This document shows positions 43,418-53,799 of a DNA stretch of 64,000 nt, in pieces. This DNA comes from Agrypnia vestita (taxonomy: Eukaryota; Arthropoda; Insecta; Trichoptera; Phryganeidae). The stretch covers positions 62,001-126,000 of the forward strand of contig JADDOH010023643.1 of the NCBI GenBank assembly GCA_016648135.1. The letters run 5' to 3'. The translations under genes were made by a program, and so were the position numbers. Under the pieces are notes generated by a model. The model saw only the letters and a list, made by a program, of their open reading frames with translations, was not told the origin of the DNA and did no database searches. Position 1 is the first letter of the stretch, and every line of letters starts with the position of its first letter.

Positions 43418-43655
43418 TATGTGGGGTGTAAAGCAAAGGCAACAATATCCAAAAAATTAAAAAAATGTTTTGAATGCATTCACTGAGGATTACTAATTTA
43501 AAATGTACCGAATTCTAGATTTAATGTAACTATCTCTTCCAAAATCATGTTACCTATTATGGCACTCTTTCCAAAATCATAAATTAGTAATCCTTGATGA
43601 CTGCATTGATTTTTTTTTTGGATATTGCTACCTTTGCTTTTGCACTCCACATATA
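43418..43655. mobile_element. Foldback repeat, arms about 85 bp
   Basis: Left arm 43418-43505 (ATATGTGGGGTGTAAAGCAAAGG, CAACAATATCC, TGCATTCACTGAGGATTAC) is inverted at 43570-43655 (GTAATCCTTGATGACTGCA, GGATATTGCTACC, CTTTGCTTTTGCACTCC). A 60-bp spacer separates them and repeats the word TTCCAAAATCAT. Likely a small foldback or MITE; no copies elsewhere here. Confidence 0.7.
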
Positions 43656-43839
43656 CTTTAATTGAAAACATGTCTGAAAATTAAAAAAAGTTATCTAGAA
43701 AACAAACCCTCCAGTGTTTATTTTAACGTTGTAACAGCCGATGTTGCAAGTCGTGGTAAGATTAGTGCGGAGTTAATAATTAATAAATGATGAATCTATA
43801 AATAACCCTTCATTAAAACTTTTAATACAGCCAGCTGTC

Positions 43840-44050
43840 GATCCGATCGGCAACCTCCGCCCGGGGTTGAAAGAGCCCACGTTCCCGGCGCCACGACCGC
43901 CCTCGGACGCCGGGAGCAGCGCAAACTACCGAAACCAATTAGAAGGGAAGCGGGGCGAGTCGGGAGTTCGATTCGCTATAAAAGTAGCCGACCACCCTGG
44001 GCGGGCTCTGTCCCGCGGCGTGCGTGATCAGCTCGGCGGCACTCTATGAA
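43840..44050 (+). promoter_or_regulatory. GC-rich block with CCAAT and TATA core promoter
   Basis: In a GC-rich 200-bp block, CCAAT (43935-43939) is followed about 40 bp later by TATAAAA (43977-43983). A start about 30 bp further on would fall near 44008 in GC-rich sequence, and TCAGCT near 44029 resembles an initiator. Transcription would run directly into the Harbinger copy at 44066. A small frame (43867-44049) has no domain. Confidence 0.4.
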
Positions 44051-44065
44051 TGGCCAAATGCATTA

Positions 44066-44798
44066 AGGTACAGATACACATGCTTCTTTACTGGCATGCT
44101 AATGAGCATGCCACTAATAAGCATGCCCTAACAACTGTACACACTTGCTCATTACTGGCATGCTTATTAGTGGCATGCTCATAAATAAGCATGCCCAAAG
44201 CTAACAATCAAACACACATGCTTATTAGTGGCATGCTCTTGTCATAGAATAGAGACGCTCTTGTTCAAAATGGAAACTTTGCAAACTGAAATAGAAAATT
44301 CAAGTGAATCAATAAATCAAAAAAGTTCCCGAGTTTTCATCCGCACATTTTTGATTTTAGTTTATATAATTTTTATTGTAAGATTTGAATCATTCATGCC
44401 TATTAATAAAGTTTCGTAAACATTATTTCTCACTATATTATTTTTACACAACGGTGACCGAGTATTCCGCAGACATTCGTGATTCCTATAATAAGTCACG
44501 AAAAGTAATGTTTGAGAAGATCGCATCGATAATACTAGCCGCGAAGCCCGCGAATGACATAAGCATGCTCATAAATAAGCAAGTCTGTTCACACATGCTC
44601 CAAAGATACCCCTTCTCTATGGTGAATGACAGTGGCATGCTTATAAATCAACCGGCGGTTGATTTTTGAGCATGCCACTAGGTGGCATGCTCATTTCTAG
44701 CAATGTGCGTACACACATGCCACTAATAAGCATGCCACTGTCAAAGTCGATACTGCGCATGCTCACGTGCCACTAAAGAAGCATGTGTATCAGACGCC
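44066..44798 (-). mobile_element. Non-autonomous PIF/Harbinger element with MADF-type ORF, copy 2
   Basis: A 733-bp copy, inverted relative to 31070-31775, flanked by TTA (44063-44065 and 44799-44801). Ends are AGGTACAGATACACATG and the inverse of GGCGTCTGATACACATG. Compared with copy 1 it has a 45-bp internal deletion in the ORF and about 70 extra bp in the right subterminal region (extra GCATGCCACT units near 44690-44760). Confidence 0.85.
44342..44535 (-). pseudogene. MADF-type ORF with in-frame deletion
   Basis: The minus strand reads QTLLFVTYYRNH, ECLRNTRSPLCKNNIVRN, NVYETLLI, NLTIKII. Fifteen codons (SATDETNMARWGDDK in copy 1) are removed without shifting the frame. The conserved Trp of LWN is Arg here, which should impair the fold. 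The same nonsense codon after NLTIKII is present in both copies, so it predates their separation. Confidence 0.7.
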
Positions 44799-44936
44799 TT
44801 AGCCGAAACGGACCAGCAATGGTCAGCCGCGTTGTACTACTCTTAAAATACGAATATGAATGGAAGTGGACCTATTTAAAACTTCCTTCAAAATGTAGTC
44901 TGTTCAAATCTTTAATTGAGATGCTTTATGTATGAG

Positions 44937-46220
44937 TAACAGGGTGTTGACAAAGAAATATTTTTTAATAAATCTATATTTTTAAAATAATAATTATGTA
45001 TATATTTATGAGGTAAAAACTTTACAGGTGGATTCCTGCCTTGATGATGAGGAGAAAGTATTCGAGCGACTATGATTTAATCAATAGTTATGTAAGTATG
45101 CAATATAAAATTTTGCATTTTTTTCAATATTTCTGACTTATTTTTTGCAAATTTTAACTTATTTAATTTAATTTATTCGCTTTAATACAAGTCGAATAAA
45201 ATGATAAAAACCCCGAAAAAATCTATTTTTAATTTTTGCAATATATGTAAAGGGTTACTTGGAAAACATTTATAACCTCGCAGGACTATATTCCTGCCTT
45301 GATTATGAGTAGAAAATGTTTAAGCAGCCATAGCCGAATATCAATGGTTTTGGAGTTATGCAATATAAAAGTTTGCATTTTTTTTCAATATTTCCGACTT
45401 ATTTTTTACAAAACGTTGAACTATAATTTATATCGATTACGAAAATTTCATTCGTTTCAATAAAAGTTAAATAAAGTGATAAAAACACTGCAGAAATTCC
45501 AATTAGAATGTTCTCCAATTGATATTCGAAGGGTTTTATTATTGTATTTGACTTGTATTAAAGAGAATGAATTTTTCATATTCCATATAAGTTACTGTAA
45601 TGACAGTCAAACGTTTTACAAAAAAAATTAGTCAGAAATATTGAAAAAATGGAAACTTTGATGTCGCATATCTTCACATCTATTTACTTGTATTAAAGGG
45701 AATAAATTTTTCATACTCGATATAAGTTAATGATACTCCAACGTTTCACAAAAAAGGTCAGAAATATTGCAAAAAATGTAAACTTTGATGTCCCATGTCT
45801 CCATAACCATTGACTTGTATTAAAGGGAATGAATTTTCATTCATATTCGATATAAGTTACTGTAATGATAGTCCAACGTTTTTTTTTTTTTTTTTAATTT
45901 AGAGACTATCGACAGGTCAGAATGACCCTAATGGATAGTCATTTAGGACAAGGTGATTTGTACAGTTACGGTTTACAATGATACATTGAAATAAAACATT
46001 AATACATTATACAATATAAGTATACTACAGTGAGTGATTATAAGATGAACGAAGTTTTGCAAAAAATAAGTCAGAAATATAGAAAAAAATGCCAACTTTG
46101 ATGTCGCATATCTCCATTGCTATTGATATGAGGTCATGTTTGCTGGAACATTTTCTCACTCATAATCATGGCAGGAATATGGGCCTGCGAGGTTATTACT
46201 TTTTTCCAAATAACCCTGTA
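44937..46220. mobile_element. Inverted-repeat element family G, long repeat-expanded copy
   Basis: Ends related to 39566-39989 occur near 44940, 45247-45310 (TAACCTCGCAGGACTATATTC) and 46160-46220 (inverse). The interior holds many copies of a unit with CAATATTTC(T/C)GACTTATTTTT and GATGTCGCAT(A/G)TCT, about 127-140 bp apart (for example AACTTTGATGTC at about 45654 and 45781). Orientation of units reverses near 45500. It is a composite of expanded internal repeats, possibly two nested copies. Confidence 0.65.
45879..46052 (-). mobile_element. Nested poly(A) retroposon 3' end
   Basis: An insertion inside family G that starts with an 18-base T run (poly(A) on the minus strand). Before the tail the minus strand has GACTATCCATTAGGGTC...GACCTGTCGATAGTC, a hairpin with GACTATC/GATAGTC arms. 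The host sequence resumes at AAGTTTTGCAAAAAATAAG. Fits a 5'-truncated LINE or SINE. Confidence 0.65.
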
Positions 46221-46844
46221 TACACATATAATTTTTTAATATTACTTGCGTTTTGTTGTTATTTTACAATTTTTTATTTTATAATTGGCCAAAGGCACGG
46301 TCTTGTGTTAATGTTAATACGATTATCTATCAATGGCTGTAAATAAACAATAAAGACCGGAAGAACCTGAAAATACTTGAAAATGAAATGCAAGAAGAAG
46401 AAAAAGTAAAGTAGGAAGTTGTAGGAGGGTGCACTGTTATCATTAATAAATAAATAAAAAATTGTAAAAATTAATCATTAAAAAATATGCAAACCACTCT
46501 ATACTTTGCTGCCCAAAACAGGCGTGCTGCCACCTCAGCGGTCGGAAGTACACTGACACGTGTATGAGTGCACTCCACCATGGTCCCACCAACCCCCGCG
46601 CTGGCCACCACAAACAAAGTGTGTGTGTGTATATTTAAAGCGCGTATAGGCAATCACACATTAAAACTTACTATTAAAGATCTGAATGCACTGTACACAC
46701 CTGTAAAAGCTACAAATGTAAGAATCCATGCAGTAACACAATACAAAATTTATCAATGACAAACCTATTGGATTATAAATTCTCATATGTGTGTAGTATT
46801 CTGGATTATTGATTCTCATATGTTCGTAATATTCTGGAATAAAC
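46221..46844. other. Intergenic sequence with small unassigned frame
   Basis: A GGCTGTAAATAAACAATAAA retroposon-like end is near 46333-46352. A 63-codon plus frame at 46568-46759 (MVPPTPALATTNK..., then KLTIKDLNALYTPVK) lies in GC-richer sequence. No domain recognised and no splice evidence. Confidence 0.3.
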
Positions 46845-47250
46845 TTCTGAGGTACGGAACCCGGGTTATGTAGTACACAAAAGCAGAATTGAAAGCGTCC
46901 AACGCCAGATTCTTAGATTACCTGAATTTTTGTTCTTTTCGATCTCGTGTTAGCAATGAAGACTGAAGAGTACTTTATCATGCAGACATTAACTTGCCAT
47001 AGAAATGTAGCGGATTCTGTAATGTTATTTAAAACGGCACACAACCTAGTGGATAGTCCTGATCTTCTTCAACGTCCATCATTTCATATTTCAATTCGCA
47101 ACAGCAGGCAGTCACCTACATTTCATCTCCCTTTTTGCAAGTTCAGCTGTAAACAAAACTCTTTAATCTATAGTTCCACAAATTCATTTACGTTTTTGCA
47201 GACCTCATCCAGTCGACGATTATTCGCAGGGACGGGCGAAGTATTTCCAT
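46845..47250 (+). pseudogene. LINE C-terminal fragment (CR1/Jockey-like)
   Basis: NPGYVVHKSRIESVQRQILR (46855-46915) is the 'W.P.......IE.VQ+RFLR' motif of LINE C termini. After a frameshift, AHNLVDSPDLLQRPSFHISI, then RNSRQSPTFHLPFCKFS and CKQNSLIYSSTNSF follow. The last block matches 35075-35300. After about 47195 the sequence diverges from that copy. Confidence 0.7.
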
Positions 47251-48049
47251 TGCATCCATACTTGTCTACATGTGCAAATTATTTACCCGTGTACAGTTCT
47301 ATTACTACGAGTACAGAGTATAAAATTGTACAAAGATGAACTAAACCCATTCTTTAGGCGAGGGGATTGAGTCCCAGCAAAAGTATGTCCTCTCTCGTGT
47401 ATATTTGAAACACGTTTATACTTCAGCATTTATTCTTGCATAATTAAATTCCCTAGTTTTTTATTTTATTTTAAACCTATTTTTTGCAATATATGTTGTT
47501 TTTATGGTTCCAAACCTTTTTGTAATAAACCGCGATTCATTATCTAAGACATTATACTTATTATATTTTAACTTTGATTTTCAAAATTTACAAACACGTA
47601 GTATTTTTTTAAAACACGTCAAACGTAGTGGAACCAGCCGTGAAACCAGATCGTGTACCAATAAATTTACGTTAGTTCATGTCAATATATTTTGGTGGTC
47701 TGTGATTGCGAGTATATTTTGATCATTTTTATTAACTTATATTCCTAAAAATAATTTTTCGAATTATTCTACTAACTAACTATATTCTAACTATATTCCG
47801 CTCGATGATTTTTTTCCAGATAAATATTTATTGTTGCGCTAAATACTTATTAAATAAAATATTATGATAATATGATTATTGTTATTGATTTTTATAAAGG
47901 ATGTCAGTCTTTTCGTCTTTAACTATGGCAAAGCACGCCCAGTAACCGGTATACAATGCAGCAGTGACTTGAATAAAAATCCTTGTTCCCTCAAATTTTT
48001 TAAATTCACTTTGTAGCACCATTTATAAACAAAATAATGAGAATTTTAT
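47251..48049. other. Intergenic sequence
   Basis: The 72-codon frame at 47504-47722 lies in sequence weakly similar to 22765-22855 (ATCGTGTACCAATAAATTTACG...). No gene supported. Confidence 0.3.
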
Positions 48050-48470
48050 TTTAACCACAATTAAATTTTATTTAAAAAAAATCAATATTGCGATGCCCCT
48101 TCTTCAGGACAATGAATGTGCTGAAATTAATCATCAACTCAAACAAACAAATTTGGTAATGGTGGGAGGGTTTGGAGGGGGCGTTGTTACTTACAATTAC
48201 GCAGGTACCAAGTAATTATAATGGGATAAAGTTTAAGAGAAAATTAATATTATTATAATATAATAAAATTTAAAATGAAAATAAACTGCGTAATTGTAAC
48301 CACACCCCCTCCAACTCCTTCCGGTGTAGGTATATTTTATCTTTAATTTCAGTACATTCATCGTCCTGAAGAACGGAGCATCGCTCCCGAAACATGTTAA
48401 ATTTTTAAAAAAAAATTTAAATATGGTTAAAACAATGTTTTTATTATTTTATTTTTAAAAAATTTTACAC
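48050..48470. repeat. Inverted pair of Penelope-type terminal sequences
   Basis: Arms 48060-48215 and 48280-48440 are inverted copies: left CTTCTTCAGGACAATGAATG, GGTTTGGAGGGGGCG, TACAATTACGCAGG; right the inverse, ACTGCGTAATTGTAACC, CCCCCTCCAACTCC, ACATTCATCGTCCTGAAG. The right arm has a good hammerhead-like motif; the left one is decayed. Orientation is divergent, as at 2647-3165 and 27440-27830. Confidence 0.7.
48363..48405 (+). ncRNA. Hammerhead-ribozyme-like motif
   Basis: CCTGAAGAA (from 48365), stem II GGAGC-ATC-GCTCC with perfect pairing, then C-GAAA (48389-48392) and CATGTTAAA. The first core box is CUGAAGAA rather than CUGAUGA. Stem III downstream is weak. Confidence 0.5.
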
Positions 48471-48957
48471 CGAAATGGAAATACCATGAGTAGTTTTAAA
48501 TAGGTACATTGCAGCTGTCAAATAGTTCACAATTTTCCATTGCATCTATAAAACTTTAGTCACATGAATCGCGTCAAACAAAGGAAATTACTTTGCAATT
48601 GACACTCCGTATTTAGTATTTACTCGGTCGACTCGGAAATACATTTGTATTTCTTTTCTCTTATACCTTATTTTCTACACTAAGGTGTCATTTGCGAAGT
48701 AAATTACTTTACCCGGTATTTTTAATGCTACATGGAATAGAAAGGGAATTAAAATGCGCTTTATTAACACAGCTGATACACACGTAGTTAGTTGTGCGTT
48801 GGTGTATTTAGATTGGTAAAGGTAATTTACTAAAGGGGTGTAGCGATGAAAGAGCTCGGCTCGGCATTAGTATAAGCCGTTGATGTTTATTTTCATATGT
48901 ATGTACTATTAGTAATGTCAAATACATTTGTATATAATTAATAAAAATATACTCGTT
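48471..48957. other. Intergenic sequence
   Basis: No gene or repeat recognised. Confidence 0.35.
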
Positions 48958-49150
48958 CTTTGTTTTCACCAGTTATATATTGAAAATATCAACATGTTTC
49001 AGGGCCAAAGATTCTTTCGTCAGGATACAATATATACTAACAAATTATATAGTATATACTCGTACATACAATAAAAATTAAAAAAAAAATAATAAAGATA
49101 ATTATTTGTAAAAAGGACCCGATAATTTATGATATTTAATTTAATACTAT
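48958..49150 (-). repeat. Penelope-type terminal fragment with hammerhead motif
   Basis: On the minus strand CTGACGA (49017-49023), a short helix region ending GGCCCT, GAAA (48997-49000), then CATGTTGATATTTTCAAT give a hammerhead-like layout with intact core boxes. The same flanks occur at 13890-14060 and 27440-27640. Confidence 0.6.
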
Positions 49151-49187
49151 AAGGGAATAAGTTGACTAGCCGGCATGTTCTCAGTAC

Positions 49188-50550
49188 ATGGAAGTGTGGC
49201 GAACAGAAGTGATAGTCCCCATTTTTAAAAAGCTAAGTGTGTGCCATCTACAGAGGAATCAGCCAGGTAAAATATATGATCGCATTTTGGAGAGAAAATG
49301 TTGCAGAATAACGGAAAACAAGATCCATGAAGGCCAGTGTGGTTTTAGAGCCGGGAGAGCCACAGCAGACCAGTTGTTTACATTGCAAATTATACAGAAA
49401 AGCTGGGAATATGGAAAAAATATTTATATGGGATTCATGGACCTGGAGAAAGCATGTGACTTGGTACCGCGCCATATCCTGTAGACAGTACTGAACGAAT
49501 TCGGAATAGAGAGAGAACTTTTCAAGGCAATTCAATACTTGTACGAGGATTGCAAAAGTTGCGTACGAATAAACGGCTCAACATCGGATGAGTTTAATGT
49601 TGGAACTGGATTGAGACAAAGTTGCCCACTTTTGCCAATCCTGTTTACCCCTTATATGGATAGAATAAGCCGGAAAAGCCAAACAGCAAGGGCCTTGAGA
49701 GTTGGAGATATGGAAATAAATTCTTTGCTCTTCACGGGTGACACAGCGAGGCTGACGCCCACACAAGAGGGCCTACAAGATTCCTCCAATGAAGAGTATA
49801 CTTGTGTTGGAAAGATTATTACTGCAAAACAGAGGTAATGGTTATAGGAAGACACCAAGAGCTATGCTCGATCAGTATACAGGGGACCCAGGTGAAGCAA
49901 GTCGAAAAATTCAAATACCTTGGGGTGGACTATTCTAGCGATGGGAGGCAGGAAAGTTAAAGAGATAGAAGAATCGGAGCTGCAGCCGGAGTTATACCTT
50001 CTCTATATACATATTGCAATGATAAGAAAATCCGAGCTTAGTGTCAAAACAAAACAACAAAAACACGAAAAAAAAGAGACTGTTTTCTAATCTGTACATA
50101 TCAACATTAATATATGGCCATCAAATTTGGATCCTGACGGAGAGAGTGACAGCAAGGATCCAGGCTGCCGAGATAAGTTTTCTAAGGGGGTTAGCGAGAG
50201 TCACACTGATTGAGAGAGTGAGAAGTGCTGATATAAGGCACGCACTTGGCATAGAGCCCCTATTACTACACATAGAAAAATCACAAATGAGCTGGTTTGG
50301 ACATGTTCTAAGAATGCCAGAGGAACGAATACCAAGAAGAATCTTCTTGGCAAGCCCGGAAGGAAAACGGCCGGTGGATTGCCCCAGATTAAGCTGGAAG
50401 AATTAACAAAAAAGTATATGAAAACAGAATGGGTCTAGACTAGTTTATTCATGCGGAAGCAGCGCAAGATAGAGGAATATAGAAGCACCTTGTCGAGTCT
50501 TTGAGCCCCCATCCGTACTAGGACAAGGAGATGAAAATGATGATGATGAA
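49188..50550 (+). pseudogene. RTE-like LINE reverse transcriptase, broken
   Basis: Plus-strand remains of the reverse-transcriptase domain: GQCGFRAGRATADQLFTLQI, then YMGFMDLEKACDLVPRHIL, a stop, VLNEFGIERELFKAIQYL, CPLLPILFTPYMD, and LLFTGDTARLTPTQEG where the catalytic F/YADDTALL box has lost its Asp pair. After frameshifts, VEKFKYLGVDYSSDG, TLIYGHQIWILTERV, MSWFGHVLRM and GKRPVDCPRLSWK follow, the usual C-terminal region. It ends near 50550 with an ATGATGATGA simple tail, again RTE-like. Several stops and shifts plus the lost catalytic residues show it is dead. Confidence 0.85.
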
Positions 50551-50589
50551 TTTACTACAAAATATCTAATTTTACAAACTGTAATACTT

Positions 50590-51035
50590 ACTATTTAAAC
50601 ACAAGTGTTCCTTCATCACCATACATCAAAATTTCTACACTTTTTTCTTATATAATAATAATTACAAATCAATTAATAAACATTGGATTTTTTCAAAGAA
50701 TCGTCCTTATCCTTATTATTTAATAGATATTTTTTTAAATTAATTATTATAGAAATCACGGAATTTTAACTATAGAATTTGAAATTTGATAATTAACACA
50801 ATTTTTCTCCCACGCTTTTCAATATCAAATATTGGATGGTAAAAAAAGATTTAGAAACTTATCCTTATATTTTTTGTTTAACATATTATCTATTAAATTT
50901 GTATCAAAACCATTATTAAACCCAATATGTTTAAAAATATTCAATTTAATGTTGAAATTGTCCACAGATAATGGAACATTGATCAATCTACTAACCATAG
51001 AATGATAATTTTTGAGAATACGGATGATTTTTTTT
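50590..51035 (-). pseudogene. Penelope-like element linker fragment
   Basis: The minus strand (about 50820-51030) reads ILKNYHSMVSRLINVPLSVD, then FNIKLNIFKHIGFNNGFD, TNLIDNMLNKKYK. This matches the region between reverse transcriptase and GIY-YIG in Penelope-like elements ('H+.L.+++N+P.S...Y..E...I..IA..NG+....I+.++.++'). Further along the minus strand GTGATGAAGGAACACTTG (about 50610) resembles the first part of the hammerhead at 27740. No GIY-YIG domain remains. Confidence 0.55.
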
Positions 51036-51039
51036 TTAA

Positions 51040-51214
51040 ATAGAGATGTGAACAGGGCATACGAATCACATCAATATTCTTACTATTTTCAAATAAAGCT
51101 AAGCGCTTGTGCTATGAAAATAGGACTAACTTGCTGGTCTGTAGTGAGGTTCGAAACCGCGACCTTTGGATCACGAGACGAATCTTAATCACAAGACCAA
51201 CAAGCTACTCTTAT
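51040..51214 (-). repeat. SINE family A, near full length
   Basis: The minus strand has GAGTAGCTTGTTGGTCTTG, GATCCAAAGGTCGCGG, GACCAGCAAGTTAGTCC, the body with CTATTTTCATAGCACAAGC, and the end ATGTGATTCGTATGCCC. Inserted directly next to the Penelope fragment at 50590-51035. Confidence 0.85.
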
Positions 51215-52692
51215 TGGTCGTATGTATGGTTATGTATGTTTGATCCATACGGATGTTTGTAATCTCTTTTAATTTTTATATAATGAGATAAGCGTCTCAA
51301 TTTTCATTTAAATATGAATTCTTGGTCCATGTGACCGAACAACAGTAATCCAAGTCATTGTTGAACGCAAGGTGCTGAAACGTGGAAAGGTCAAATCTAA
51401 GATTATAATATATTGACCAATCTAAAAAGATAAGGATTGGAGAGAAATGGCTCAATACAGGAATCGAAAAGAATATTGGAAATATTGTTGAGTAGGTCAA
51501 GACCCCCCTAGTTGTAGGGCAAAATACACTAAAGTCAAATAAATAACTTGAAACTTTTAATGTTTTTTTTTAATTATTAAATTAGTTTTATTTAATCTAA
51601 CATATGTATATCTTTTAAATTATTTAGATTTTGATATTATTTCCAACAGTTTTTCTTTATTTTTTCTACCATAAAAAAGCACTGTCACGAGACCGTAGAA
51701 ACAGAAAAAATATAAGTAATCGAAGATTTCCCAAAATTCCGACATTTTACAGTACATTGTAAATTTCTAGAAATCTGTAGAATAAACGTTAGAAATACCG
51801 ACAAAATTCGTGAGGCGTCTGGAAACCCACCGCCATGATCCCATGGCAGTAAGTAACATGTTATTCTCCCAAATGTTTTAAAATATTTGTACTTTGTATA
51901 CTGATTTTATACTAGGACTATCTATCGGGGATATAAAAAATAGGATCAATGCACAAGAATTAGAAATTAAAAATGGAGTAATAATTCCACTCTGAACTTA
52001 AGACGTGGACAGATGATGCGAATTAAATAGACACATATGTACAGAGCTGAGAGCTTTGGTACGACTCATCGCATATAAAACTCTCGGCGGTTGACCTACA
52101 TATAAATACAAGTACCTCTTTGGCAGCTGTTATACCGGAAAAAATAAACGTTAATTAAAAATAAATATGAATTAGTTGAAATGAGTATTTGAAATGCATC
52201 TCTTATTAGCGTTCAACAAAGGCTCGTTGTTTCGATGTGCAGAAATTTGTGTGTGTAAATTTAATTATTTCCCGGTTAACATGCGCTGCGCCCGCGGCGA
52301 GGTTCGGCCCGTCAAAGGCCCCAAAGGAAACAGGTGGGATAAATAAATAAACAGGTAGCCGCCCCCGTCCCTGCCCCGCCCGCACATCGCGCTGGGGGCG
52401 CACTGAGAGGCGCCATCACCGACAACTATCAAATTTCGGAAAAATATTGGCACGATCCATCGGTCGGACTGCGGAGTTTCCGGCTTTTAAATCTCTACAC
52501 TCATAGACGCACCCTTTCACAATGTAAAATAATTATACAAATTTAAAACACTTTGTAAACATAGATGTATGATTACAAGCGGCGACATCTGTGTAAACTA
52601 TATCGCGGGAAACATTAATTTATATTTGAAAGAAAGCGTATAAAGAAAATATGTATACACAACTTTCAAAAACTTTATATTATTACGGAACT
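51215..52692. other. Intergenic sequence with GC-rich patch at 52270-52420
   Basis: The GC-rich patch could be a weak promoter island; two minus frames across it have no domain. The segment 51290-51510 resembles 36950-37150. No gene supported. Confidence 0.35.
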
Positions 52693-52815
52693 TTAAAGAA
52701 CGTAACATTGTGTAAAGTGATCACCTAAGCCAGACAATACAGGTCTTAGGTCCTGTGGCTATCCTATATACACTTTCCCATATAAATAGCTTCGTCTCTG
52801 TACGACTGCTTTAAA
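52693..52815. mobile_element. MITE family R, partial copy
   Basis: AACATTGTGTAAAGTGATCAC, CACTTTCCCATATAAATAGC and TTCGTCTCTGTACGAC match one half of 32677-32901. Confidence 0.65.
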
Positions 52816-53748
52816 TTATTTTCAAATAATTATGACATTTATATAAACTGCATATCGTTGATTGAGGATTGCATATATAATTGGTGTGAATAGTTGTGTT
52901 TGATATACGATATACAATAAATTGATAATTATTTCTTGCAATGGTAGTTATTATAGAAGAACGAAAAAATATGGTTTAGTGAGCCTTGAATCATTGGACA
53001 TGACCATTAGTGGTATACCTAATTTTATAATTTAAGCACGAAATGCTTGGAATGTTAAGTGAAGAAATGCGACAGAAAACTTTTGAAGCATGCTGGAAAT
53101 TAGGGGAATCGGATGAGAAGTGGATGTTAATTTGCTGTTATAATGAATTGGTTTAAAGAAAACATTATCTAAAACTAAACCATAAAATTATCTATGTCTG
53201 CCAAATTTATCAAAAATTTTGTTAGATATTGCAAGGGTTCGTTGAATGATAGATTGCATAAAAAATAATATTGGATAATTTATGGAACAAAAATAAAAAC
53301 ATAACCATAAAAAAACCATAGTTGCATTTCTAAAATGTGGGAATTTGAGTTACAGCCGAGAAAAAGGGTAGTAACTCATATTTAACTAGCTCATATAAAT
53401 ATTGTTTTGTACAGTAAAGGTATCTGCTGGATGTCACCACCTGGCAGCACCAGAACACGACGGCCCGGACCGCGGCCAAGCGCGGACCAAAAATTATTCC
53501 GTCGCCCGCCCCGAGCCAGTGAACCACGCACTTATTCAGCATTTTAACCCGAAGTTGTAAAAAACAGTAAATTACGATAATTTTAATACAGTGTATTACA
53601 ATTCTCTCCCCTTCGTCTCCAAGGGCACATATTTTAAGCATGTAATAGGTAAGCAGATAATATTTTATAGACAATTTAGTATGCAGCGATTCCCGTTCAT
53701 CGAACAAGCGCAGTGGAAAGGGGACGATCGGAAATGAAAACCTCAACA
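52816..53748. other. Intergenic; unsupported 146-codon minus frame
   Basis: The minus frame at 53330-53770 encodes 146 residues that are hydrophobic and Cys-rich, without a recognised domain, splice sites or start context. It overlaps a GC-rich patch (53455-53530) and the hammerhead motif below. Not called as a gene. Confidence 0.3.
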
Positions 53749-53795
53749 ATATCCTGATGACGTGCTGCATACTTCCGAAACGAAGTTTGATGAAT
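53749..53795 (+). ncRNA. Hammerhead-like core, isolated
   Basis: CTGATGA at 53754-53760 and C-GAAA at 53776-53780 are both canonical, with 16 nt between, then CGAAGTTTGATG. Stem II in the spacer is not convincing, so this may be a decayed or chance match. No paired copy was seen nearby. Confidence 0.4.
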
Positions 53796-53799
53796 ATTT

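Noticed and set aside
46568..46759. 63-codon plus frame starting MVPPTPAL
   Set aside because: A moderately protein-like sequence, but no domain, no splice sites, and it sits directly before a LINE fragment; support is too thin for a gene call.
53330..53770. 146-codon minus frame
   Set aside because: Hydrophobic and Cys-rich without a recognisable domain or gene context.
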